From the NCBI GenBank assembly GCA_034437795.1, contig DAOTTI010000011.1:1-26846 (forward strand): a stretch of 26,846 bases of DNA, in the 5' to 3' direction. How positions within the stretch are numbered: position 1 is the stretch's first letter; every line of letters begins with the position of its first letter. Positions 7,643 to 14,413 of this stretch are shown here, in pieces. The translations under genes and the position numbers were made by a program. Below the pieces are notes generated by a model, which saw nothing but the letters and a program-made list of their open reading frames with translations, was not told the DNA's origin and did not search any database. The DNA comes from DAOTTI01 sp034437795 (GTDB lineage: Bacteria > Chloroflexota > UBA11872 > UBA12225).

Positions 7643-8605
7643 ATGGCCGGCTCTAGCCCCGGCCTGCCTGCGCCGCCGGTGATCCGCCGCTTCCGCACCG
7701 TCGTGCCGTCTGAGGGGCGGCTTGGCCCGCAGCCGGTGTGGCGTGTGGGGACCGTGCTCAAGACCTGTCTCGGCCTGTCGCGCCCGGAGCGGGCGCGCGT
7801 CTGGCGCTGCGGTGGGGTCACCGTCAACGGCCGGCCGGTGCCGGCGCAGCACGTCCACTGCTATCCGGGCGACGTAGTCGAGGCCTGGTACCCGGAGCCA
7901 CCGAGCGGGGTGGCGCCCGAGCCCGACCTTCCCCTGCGCGTCCTGTACGAGGACGAGTGGCTGCTGGCGGTGGACAAGCCGGCAGGGCAGCTCTCTCATC
8001 CTGCCCGCAGCGAGCAGCGGGGCACCATCGCCAACGCCGTGGCCGCTCGCTGGGGGCGGCACGAGCCGGTCCGCCTCGTCCATCGCCTGGATCGCGACAC
8101 GTCCGGCGTGCTGCTGTTCGCCCGCGACGCCGCCACTGCCCGCAGCCTGGCACGGCAGCGGGCGCAGGGGAGGTTGGCGCGCTGGTACCTGGCGCTGGTG
8201 GCCGGGCGCCCTCCGGCCAGTGGGGAGATCGGGCTCTGGCTGGGCCCCGACCCGGCCCACCGCACGCGCCAGCTGGCCTTCGCCCAGCCGGGGGCGTCCG
8301 GCGCCCCGGCGCGCACGTCCTACCGCGTCATCCAGTACGGACCTGACGCCACGCTGATTGCGGCCCAGCTCCACACCGGACGCACGCACCAGCTTCGCGC
8401 CCATTGCGCGGCCATTGGCCACCCGTTGCTGGGCGATGCCCTCTATGGCGGCCCACCCTGGCACGGGCTGGACCGCCAGGCCCTGCACGCCTGGCGGACC
8501 GTCTTTCAGCATCCGGCCACCGGACGGCGGCTGGCCATTACTGCGCCGCTTCCAGACGACTTCCGTGCCGCGGCCAGGAGCGCCCTTGGCCTGCGCCGGT
8601 CCTGA
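7643..8605 (+). CDS. RluA-family pseudouridine synthase
   Basis: Isomerises uridine to pseudouridine in rRNA or tRNA; 320 residues. An S4-like RNA-binding segment occupies the first 90 residues (TCLGLSRPERARVWRCGGVTVNGRPV). The catalytic domain carries the family motif HRLDRDTSG at 147-155, with Asp150 as the catalytic aspartate. It also has motif I-like DEWLLAVDKPAG and the late LHTGRTHQLRAHCAAIGHPLLGDALYGG motif. The ATG at 7643 is chosen because S4 homology follows it; a GTG at 7640 is immediately adjacent, and further upstream in-frame starts would overlap the helix-turn-helix gene. Which RNA position it modifies (RluA, RluC or RluD type) cannot be fixed from sequence. It converges on the gene at 8621 with only 15 bases between stops. 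Confidence 0.93.
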   Translation: MAGSSPGLPAPPVIRRFRTVVPSEGRLGPQPVWRVGTVLKTCLGLSRPERARVWRCGGVTVNGRPVPAQHVHCYPGDVVEAWYPEPPSGVAPEPDLPLRVLYEDEWLLAVDKPAGQLSHPARSEQRGTIANAVAARWGRHEPVRLVHRLDRDTSGVLLFARDAATARSLARQRAQGRLARWYLALVAGRPPASGEIGLWLGPDPAHRTRQLAFAQPGASGAPARTSYRVIQYGPDATLIAAQLHTGRTHQLRAHCAAIGHPLLGDALYGGPPWHGLDRQALHAWRTVFQHPATGRRLAITAPLPDDFRAAARSALGLRRS

Positions 8606-8620
8606 GGCCGAACCCCGCGG

Positions 8621-9640
8621 TTACGCGCCGGCAGCGGATGGTTGGGGAGGCTGGGGAGGCTGGCGCGGCCCTGCCTCCCGCCGCCGGTAGAGCCGCCCCC
8701 TGGGGTGAGGCGGCTGCCCGAGCGGGTAGAAGTTGCGGACTTCCTCGCTCCACCGCACCACGCGCAGGGGCATCACCCCACCGTCCTCAAACTGCACCAG
8801 GGGCTCGCGCCCCTGCGGCCCGGGCGGGAAGGCGGCCGCGTCCGCTTCGGAGACGAGCACGGCGCGCCCGCGTTTGAGCCAGTCGACGATCACCTCACGG
8901 TGAGGCGAAGGGGGGAGCCACGCCTCGGGGATCCAGGGAGGCAGGGGCTCTGCTTTGCCGTCTGTGGCGCCCAGCGCCGCCGAGCCTTGGTCCGTTATGC
9001 TGGAGCCCGCTGCTGGACCTGCCTCCCCTGCTCCGCGTCGCGGGGAGCGCCGTGATGGGGGCGCGCCTGGGCGCGCCCGAACGGCCGGCCCATCTGCGCT
9101 CTCGCCGGTCGGCGGGGCCGGAAACGCCCTGCTGCCGTCCTCCCATCCCCGCGCGCCTTTGAGCCACAGGTACGCGCGGCCGGCGGCGATGGCCGCCTCC
9201 TTGTGCCGGCGCAAGGCCCCCTCCGTGTCGTTGGCCACCTGACGGATGGCCTCGGCCCGCTCCACGATCTCCTCGGCGGGGAGCGGCCCGTCCCGCGCCA
9301 GGAGCCGACGGATCTGCTCCGCCTCGCGCGCGGCGTCTTCCAGCCGCGGCTCCTCGATCTGGCGCATCTGCTGCACCAGGCGCTCCAGCGTGTCGCGGAA
9401 GGCCTGATACTCCCGCAGGCGCACCTCCATACGGGCAAGCATGTACATCCCGTCGTCCACCAGGTCACGCAGGACCTGCCGTCCGCGGGGCGTCGCGGCA
9501 AGCGCCGGCTCCTCCGTCAGCAGGCGCTTGAGCTCATCCGTGCCGCCACAGACGTCCGAGAACCGCGTCGTTCGCAGGCCTTCCACGCGTAGCACGGTCT
9601 TGACCGTCTCCCGCGCGCTGGCCTCTTCGCTGATCGCCAT
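8621..9640 (-). CDS. Unrecognised protein with helical N-terminal half
   Basis: I do not recognise this 339-residue protein. Residues 1-160 are rich in Glu, Arg, Leu and Ala with heptad-like spacing (MEVRLREYQAFRDTLERL, RLEDAAREAEQIRRLL), suggesting a coiled coil or helical bundle. Residues 165-235 are a Pro/Gly/Ala/Arg linker. A C-terminal globular part contains WIPEAWLPPSPHREVIVDWL and RAVLVSEADAAAFPPG. The protein ends in a Pro/Gln-rich tail. No signal peptide or membrane span is visible. The ATG at 9640 has GAGAGG five bases upstream. Codon usage resembles neighbouring genes and the frame is long and uninterrupted, so it is probably real. A scaffold or regulatory partner role is possible but unsupported. 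Confidence 0.7.
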   Translation of the reverse strand: MAISEEASARETVKTVLRVEGLRTTRFSDVCGGTDELKRLLTEEPALAATPRGRQVLRDLVDDGMYMLARMEVRLREYQAFRDTLERLVQQMRQIEEPRLEDAAREAEQIRRLLARDGPLPAEEIVERAEAIRQVANDTEGALRRHKEAAIAAGRAYLWLKGARGWEDGSRAFPAPPTGESADGPAVRARPGAPPSRRSPRRGAGEAGPAAGSSITDQGSAALGATDGKAEPLPPWIPEAWLPPSPHREVIVDWLKRGRAVLVSEADAAAFPPGPQGREPLVQFEDGGVMPLRVVRWSEEVRNFYPLGQPPHPRGRLYRRREAGPRQPPQPPQPSAAGA

Positions 9641-9870
9641 GGCACCTCTCCCTGCACATCACTATAAGGGAGAGGGGGCCATCCGCCACATCCTGCGGGC
9701 AGGCCTCGTGCCGTTTCAGACCACCTATTCCAGGATGCGAGGCCCTGTACCAAGGAGGGTCAGGCCACATCGCTGGCCTGATCGTGCACTAGGCTCCCTC
9801 GCTGTCTCCCGCAGGGCGAGGGAGCTGACGGCGGTGATCCGGGTGTTCCCGTCCATTCCCCCCAATGGGC
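9641..9870. other. Intergenic stretch with 85-bp repeat copy 2
   Basis: No gene seen. It holds AAGGGAGAGGGGGCC near 9665, perhaps a decayed copy of the dispersed hairpin element, and the repeat at 9709-9793 that matches 2069-2153. Confidence 0.5.
9709..9793. repeat. Diverged ~85-bp dispersed repeat, copy 2
   Basis: Gap-free partner of 2069-2153. The final 24 bases, ending GTGCACTAGG, are nearly identical between the copies. Confidence 0.6.
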
Positions 9871-10035
9871 TCAGAGGCCGGCAGCCTGCAGGGCGGCTCC
9901 CCGCAGCCGTTGGACGTCGCGCATGGGTGGCGCGCCAAACAGTCGCTTGTATTCGCGGCTGAAGTGCGAGGCATCGCGGTACCCTACGCGGAAGCCAGCG
10001 CTTGCGGCGTCCAGGCCCTCGCCGAGCAGAAGGTG
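9871..10035 (-). pseudogene. AraC-family regulator, 3'-end remnant
   Basis: The last 54 or so residues of an AraC/XylS-type regulator. The second helix-turn-helix is clear: LLLGEGLDAASAGFRVGY, then RDASHFSREYKRLFGAPPMRDV. Residues before LLLGEG (upstream of about 10035) no longer resemble the family, so the ligand domain and first helix-turn-helix are missing. A full AraC protein is about 300 residues. Intact relatives often sit divergently beside cupin and dehydrogenase genes like the remnants that follow, so this may be the regulator of the same lost cluster. It is not expected to be functional. Confidence 0.75.
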
Positions 10036-10104
10036 AAGGACCTGCAGGAGCAGATCAACGCCGATCACGACCTGTCGACCTCGCTCGCCGTGGACGAGGC
10101 ATAG
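10036..10104 (+). pseudogene. Possible C-terminal remnant upstream of the transporter
   Basis: An open frame ending AEQKVKDLQEQINADH and LAVDEA stops at 10104, 13 bases before the transporter start. It reads like the amphipathic C-terminus of a small regulator, as expected upstream of a drug exporter, and begins where AraC homology ends. This is inference; it may be chance coding. Confidence 0.25.
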
Positions 10105-10117
10105 CGGAGGCAGAGCG

Positions 10118-10612
10118 ATGGCGACCCTGGCCGATGACCGACCCCGCTCGGGTGAGTGTGCCGTCCACCTGAACCCGGTCTGCGCGACGGTGGGGTCGAC
10201 CCCAGAACCCGCTGGCATAGCTGCAGGGCAGGCCAAACCCGGCCCTGGTCTGGCGCTGGCGGCCGCCGCGCTGGGCTTCTTCATGATTACGCTCGACGCC
10301 CTGGTGGTCAACGTCGCGCTGCCCGCGATCGGGCGCGAGCTGGGGGCCGGCATTGCCGGCCTGCAGTGGGTCGTCGACGGCTACACGCTGATGTTTGCCG
10401 CGCTGCTGCTGTCCGGCGGCGCGCTCGCCGACCGTATCGGCGCACGCCGGGTGTACGGCGTCGGGCTGGCGCTCTTCGTCGCCGCCTCGCTGGCCTGCGG
10501 CCTGGCGCCCACCATCGGCGTGCTCGTCGCCGCGCGGCTGGTCCAAGGCGTTGGGGCCGCGGCGATGATGCCGGCCTCGCTGGCGCTGATCCGCGAGGCA
10601 TACGAGGTTCCC
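10118..10612 (+). pseudogene. DHA2-type MFS transporter, N-terminal remnant
   Basis: The first 165 residues resemble EmrB/QacA-type 14-helix drug:proton antiporters, which are usually about 470-500 residues. Visible are helix 1 (LGFFMITLDALVVNVALPAIG), the QWVVDGYTLMFAALL helix, motif A (GGALADRIGARRVY) and LVQGVGAAAMMPASLALIREAY. Homology stops at EAY near 10603 and the frame runs straight into a cupin. It has a good start, GGAGG eight bases before the ATG at 10118. With only four or five of fourteen helices it cannot transport. It is either a dead remnant or now an N-terminal membrane extension of the cupin, created by deletion. Confidence 0.8.
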
Positions 10613-11134
10613 ATGGGCAATGGGCAGCGCATCGAAATAACGCCGAGTGGTTCACGACCCTCCGCGAAGGGATCGCCACAGCACTTCACGGGTTCGGTAG
10701 TGATCGACCCTCTCTTCGTAGCGACGGAGCACACGCACGCGACCGGAAGCCTGGTCACGTTTGAGCCGGGGGCGCGCACCGCGTGGCATACGCATCCGGC
10801 CGGCCAGAACCTGATCGTGACCTCCGGCACAGGCTGGGTGCAGGAATGGGGCGGCGCCAAGCGCGAGATCCGGCCGGGTGACGTGATCTGGATCCCGCCG
10901 GGCGTGAAGCACTGGCATGGCGCTACGGCAGCCAACCGTATGAGCCATATCGCCATCACGAATGTGGTCGACGGTAGAAACGTCGAGTGGCTGGAACAGG
11001 TCACCGACGAGGAGTACGGCGCCGACCCCGTCGCTGGGGAAATCAGGCGGTCTTCTCCAGGGACTTCGACTACGCCGGCGGGCTCGTCGAACTCCGCAGG
11101 ATCGAATGCGGTGTCGGAGAACTCGCGGCCATGA
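10613..11134 (+). CDS. Cupin-domain protein (mandelonitrile-lyase-like), fused in frame behind the MFS remnant
   Basis: A single cupin of the type annotated (R)-mandelonitrile lyase or carboxymuconolactone-associated cupin. Cupin motif 1 is TAWHTHPAGQNLIVTSGTG (metal-binding WHTH; the usual Glu position is Gln). Motif 2 is PGDVIWIPPGVKHWHG. Homology covers about residues 6-138, the whole usual domain. The last 35 residues (from about AVAGEIRR) look like read-through into unrelated DNA. The ATG at 10613 has GAGG six bases upstream and could start a free cupin; otherwise it is translated as the end of a 338-residue membrane fusion starting at 10118. Its surroundings are decayed, so function is uncertain. 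Confidence 0.75.
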   Translation: MGNGQRIEITPSGSRPSAKGSPQHFTGSVVIDPLFVATEHTHATGSLVTFEPGARTAWHTHPAGQNLIVTSGTGWVQEWGGAKREIRPGDVIWIPPGVKHWHGATAANRMSHIAITNVVDGRNVEWLEQVTDEEYGADPVAGEIRRSSPGTSTTPAGSSNSAGSNAVSENSRP

Positions 11135-11225
11135 GGGATGACGTCGCCGTCACCATCGAACTCGCTAACGCAACACCTGTTCAGTTCTTACGGATTTCAC
11201 GGAATGACAGACAAGGACATGAACC

Positions 11226-12328
11226 ACGAAAGGGGCTATTCTGTGCAGCCCGCGCGACGTGCGCGTCAAGGAGCGCGCGGACCCAACTATCATTGAGCCG
11301 ACGGATGCCATTATCCAGCTCGCGGCGACGTGCATCTGCGGGTCCGATCTGTGGCCCTACCGCGGCATCGAGCCGATCGCCAGGCTGACCCCAATGGGCC
11401 ACGAGTACGCCGGCATGGTCGAACAGGTCGGCAGCGCGGTCAAGACCATCACGGTCGGCGACTTCGTCGTCGGCTCCTTCCTTCGCCTCGGACAACACCT
11501 GTGAGATCTGCCGCGCCGGCTACCAGTCCCGCTACGTGCGCGCCGTGCTGATGGGCACCATCGGCACCCAGGCCGAGCAGGCCCGCATCCCGCTGGCCGA
11601 CGGCACCCTGGTGGCCACTGCCAAGCGTGCCGGCCGGATTGTGATGAGGTGATGCCATGGACCCGCATCCCGCTGGCCGACGGCACCCTGGTGGCCACCC
11701 CCGGATGCCAGCGCCGGACCTGATCCCATCGTTGCTGGGTGCCTCGGACGTGCTCGGCACCGCCTGGTTCGCCGCGGTGGCTGCCGAGGCTGGCCACGGC
11801 AAGACCGTCGCGGTGGTCGGCGATGGGGCGGTCGGCCTGCTCGGCGTGCTGGCGGCCAGGTAGCTCGGCGCCGAACGCATCATCGTCTTCAGCCGCCACG
11901 CGGACCGGCAGAAGCTCGCGCTTGAGTTCGGCGCCACCGGCATCATCGCCGAGCGCGGCGACGAGGGCGTAGCGAGGATCAAGGCGCTCACCGGCGGCCT
12001 CGGTGCCCACTCCACCATCGAGGCGATAGGCACGCAGGGGCCGATGATGCAGGCCATCGGCTCCACCCGCCCCCGCGGGCACGTCGGCTGCGTCGGCATG
12101 CCGCACGGGGTTGAGCTGCCAGGCGAGGAACTGTTCTTCGCGGAAGTCCATCTGTTCGGCGGCCCTGCCCCGGTGCGGCGCTTCCTGCCGGAGCTGATCG
12201 ACCTGATCTGGAACCGGAAGATTGACCCCGGCAAGGTCTTTGATCTGACCCTGCCCCTGGAGCAGGTGGCGGAGGGCTACCGCGCCATGGACGAGCGCCT
12301 CGCCATCAAGACGCTCCTGCTGCCGTAA
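11226..12328 (+). pseudogene. Zinc-dependent alcohol dehydrogenase, disrupted
   Basis: The reading runs GAILCSPRDVRVKERADPT, then ATCICGSDLWPYRG with the catalytic-zinc Cys, then PMGHEYAG. Lesions visible: (1) the expected start codon reads ACG at 11226; (2) one extra C at about 11481 shifts the frame between GDFVVGSF and ASDNTCEICRAGYQ; (3) the last structural-zinc Cys reads Tyr (YQSRYV); (4) 37 bases at 11582-11618 are repeated at 11662-11698 with unrelated bases between, and the frame changes again; (5) TAG at 11861-11863 interrupts VLAAR-LGAERIIVF. Downstream of that stop the frame remains open to LAIKTLLLP. A free protein would be about 345 residues. The catalytic and cofactor regions are still recognisable, so the decay is fairly recent. 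It converges on the Gfo/Idh gene. Confidence 0.9.
11582..11698. repeat. 37-bp direct duplication inside the dehydrogenase pseudogene
   Basis: CCCGCATCCCGCTGGCC and the bases that follow (11582-11618) recur exactly at 11662-11698. The period is 80 and the intervening 43 bases contain the frame's TGA. Confidence 0.9.
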
Positions 12329-12356
12329 GGCCCCGCCGGCCACGCCCGCGCCGTCA

Positions 12357-13358
12357 CTAGGCGTCCCCTGCGCGGTAGATGCGGTCCACCAGCTCCATCG
12401 TCTTCACGGCGTCGCCGAAGTGGCTAGTCGGTGGGCGGCCGTCCTGGATGCAGTCCACGAAATGGCGGTTCTCGTGCCAGAAGCCGAGCCAGTGCTCGGG
12501 GCTGTCTCCCTTGGCGCCGCCGGCCGTGCCCCAGGCCGTTGACGGCTGCACCTCCGGCTGGCCGTCGTCAAAGACGATCCAGCTCTCTCGGTCGGCGTCG
12601 ACGTAGGCGGTGACGTTCTTGCCGTGGAACTCGGCGCAGAAGATGCGCCGGCCGGTGAGATAGCTGGACTGCAGCACGCCCACCGCCCCGCTGGAGAAGG
12701 TGATCAGGGCGACGAACTCGTTGGGCACCGGGCCGGGGACGTAGCGCTGGCGCACGGTGGCGTGCACGTCCACCACTTCCCCGCCGCACAGCCAGCGTAC
12801 GTTGTCCACGGCATGAATGCCGTCTGAGGTCAGCGGGTCGATCGCCCCGTCGTAGAAGCCGGCGTGGGTGTCCAGCCGGCGAGTGGACTTCAGAAAGCTC
12901 ACCGCGGCGTGGTGGATCGGCCCCCGCGCCTCCACGCGCGCCCGCAATGCGGTCATGGCCGGGATGTGCCGGCGCTGGAAGCCGACCATGGTCAGGCAGC
13001 GGTGCTGCTCGGCAAAGTAGGCCAGCATGCGCGCCTGCACCGTGGTGAGCGCCGGGGGTTTCTCGATGAAGACGTGCCGCCCCTGGCGCAGGATGGTCGT
13101 GACCGGCTCGTAGAGGTGCTGGGGCGGCATGATCACCCAGACGGCCTCCGGGTCCACCTCCTCCAGCATCTGGCGGTAGTTCGTGTAGACCCGCGGCACG
13201 CCGAACCGTTGCGCCGTCTGCTGCGCCTTATCCGCGATCAGGTCGCAGACCGCCGCTAGCTCCACGTCCGCGAAGCTGGCCACCGAAGGATAGTGATAGC
13301 GATTGGCGAGCGACCCCGCGCCGATGAATGCCCCCTTGATGCGCCTCTTGCTGGCCAC
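12357..13358 (-). CDS. Gfo/Idh/MocA-family oxidoreductase
   Basis: NAD(P)-dependent dehydrogenase of the glucose-fructose oxidoreductase/inositol dehydrogenase superfamily, about 333 residues. The Rossmann motif is FIGAGSLANRYH (11-22), and the family EKP motif is IEKPP at 98-102. DGIHAVDNVRWL supplies the usual active-site Asp/His pair before the large beta-sheet C-domain. The GTG at 13358 is preferred over the in-frame ATG at 13397 because AGGAG lies eight bases before it and homology starts directly after. It is transcribed alone and converges on the dehydrogenase pseudogene. The substrate is unknown: sugars, inositols and related polyols are typical. With the sulfatase, aldo/keto reductase and sugar-binding protein nearby, a role in carbohydrate catabolism is plausible but inferred. 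Confidence 0.92.
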   Translation of the reverse strand: MASKRRIKGAFIGAGSLANRYHYPSVASFADVELAAVCDLIADKAQQTAQRFGVPRVYTNYRQMLEEVDPEAVWVIMPPQHLYEPVTTILRQGRHVFIEKPPALTTVQARMLAYFAEQHRCLTMVGFQRRHIPAMTALRARVEARGPIHHAAVSFLKSTRRLDTHAGFYDGAIDPLTSDGIHAVDNVRWLCGGEVVDVHATVRQRYVPGPVPNEFVALITFSSGAVGVLQSSYLTGRRIFCAEFHGKNVTAYVDADRESWIVFDDGQPEVQPSTAWGTAGGAKGDSPEHWLGFWHENRHFVDCIQDGRPPTSHFGDAVKTMELVDRIYRAGDA

Positions 13359-13650
13359 GCGCGCTTCTCCTCTCTCCACGGACTCCACAGGCAGCATAAG
13401 CCGGCCTGCCGCGCCGGAGGTGCCCGCCTGCCGGCGGGGGCAGTGTACCTGGCCGGGGCGGTCGCCGCGCTAAGTATCCGCTGGTATGTTCGCGCCGCCC
13501 TGTCCATCGATGCCCGGCCGTCCTGTCCCTAACGAACGTACCAGTACCTACCTAGACCAGACCCTTCCTAAACCGAGCCCTCGCCCTCTCTCAAAGGGAG
13601 AGGGAACTCCTCAATGGCCGCGGAAAACCCGGGCCGGCGGTGGCCAGAAT
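13359..13650. other. Divergent intergenic region
   Basis: Lies between the oppositely directed Gfo/Idh and Hsp20-1 genes. No gene is seen. It holds the dispersed hairpin repeat copy D and no clear promoter consensus. Confidence 0.5.
13575..13608 (+). repeat. Dispersed hairpin repeat, copy D
   Basis: GAGCCCTCGCCCTCTC followed by TCAAAGGGAGAGGGAAC; CCCTCTC pairs with GAGAGGG. Same family as 684-722. Confidence 0.75.
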
Positions 13651-13738
13651 ATTGCATCCTCTTTACTGAGGCGGGGGTCGCGGTCGTCGCTGGCCCTGAG
13701 CCTCCCCCGCATTGCATCCTCACGTGCTGAGGAGGTGG
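13651..13738 (+). promoter_or_regulatory. Tandem hairpins before Hsp20-1, the second overlapping its ribosome site
   Basis: ATTGCATCCTC occurs at 13651 and, exactly 60 bases later, at 13711. Each is followed by a short loop and TGAGG. In the second copy TCCTCA (13717-13722) pairs with TGAGGA (13728-13733), which includes the first part of the GGAGG ribosome site (13731-13735) seven bases before the ATG. It could be an RNA thermometer-like leader or a DNA operator. Confidence 0.5.
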
Positions 13739-13742
13739 ACTG

Positions 13743-14171
13743 ATGCGCTACCGCCGGCTGGTTGGCCGGTACATGACGTTTACTTCCGTCGGCCAGATCC
13801 TGCCATCGGGGGATCTCCTGAGCGGGGCCTGGGGGCAGGTGATGGTGGCGCCGGCCTACTGGCGCCCGGCGGCGGACGTCTGCGAGACGGCGAGCGAGGT
13901 GACGATCGTGGTCGAGCTGGCAGGAGTGGATGCAGAGAAGGTCGAGGTCCTGCTCTACGAGGACGCGGTAGTGGTCACGGGCGAGCGGCCACTGAGCCCC
14001 TGCGCGCCCGAAGGCGTCTACCACGCCGCAGAGATCCGGCATGGGCCGTTCCGGCGCGAGGTGCGCCTGCCCTGCGCCGTGGACGCCGAGGCCGTGGCGG
14101 CGCGCTACGAGCGAGGGCTCCTGCAGATCACGCTGCCCAAGCTCACCGACCACGGCAGGATAGGGCGCTGA
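13743..14171 (+). CDS. Small heat-shock protein (Hsp20-1)
   Basis: ATP-independent holdase of the alpha-crystallin/Hsp20 family, 142 residues, cytoplasmic. The alpha-crystallin domain spans about 40-135, from WRPAADVCETASEVTIVVEL through VEVLLYEDAVVVTGER to AARYERGLLQITLPK, the last being the conserved G-x-L strand. The usual C-terminal I-x-I anchor is not obvious (the tail is TDHGRIGR), so its oligomers may differ from those of the other three Hsp20s here. The N-terminus is short and has GQILPSG. The ATG at 13743 is set by GAGGAGGTG. Expression is probably heat- or stress-controlled, since paired hairpins cover the leader. Lon follows 242 bases downstream on the same strand. Confidence 0.92.
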   Translation: MRYRRLVGRYMTFTSVGQILPSGDLLSGAWGQVMVAPAYWRPAADVCETASEVTIVVELAGVDAEKVEVLLYEDAVVVTGERPLSPCAPEGVYHAAEIRHGPFRREVRLPCAVDAEAVAARYERGLLQITLPKLTDHGRIGR

Positions 14172-14184
14172 CAGGAGATTGGCG

Positions 14185-14275
14185 GACACGCCGTTTCGCT
14201 CTGGTGCGGCCTACCGATGAGACCCTGACCCTTGCGAAAGGCGCCAAGCGCTCCGGCAGACACGCTGTTTCGCTC
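14185..14275. repeat. 17-bp direct repeat between Hsp20-1 and lon
   Basis: GACACGCYGTTTCGCTC occurs at 14185-14201 and 14259-14275, a 74-base period, in a 240-base gap without other features apart from degenerate heptamers at 14288-14325. It could be a pair of protein sites upstream of lon. Confidence 0.7.
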
Positions 14276-14413
14276 CACCCGCACCCGTAGCGCGAGTAAC
14301 GACTAGTGAGTAGCGGGTAGCGTGGAAGGTGGACTGCCAAGCATCCGCGGCTGAGCACGCAGTCTGGAGCACGCAGCGGAGCTTGCTGAACAGAGCAGGA
14401 GGGAGCAAGAACG

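Noticed and set aside
10987..11388. 133-codon plus-strand frame between the cupin and dehydrogenase remnants
   Set aside because: It contains a plausible-looking stretch (FDYAGGLVELRRIECG) but overlaps both neighbours out of frame and matches nothing recognised; left as possible debris.
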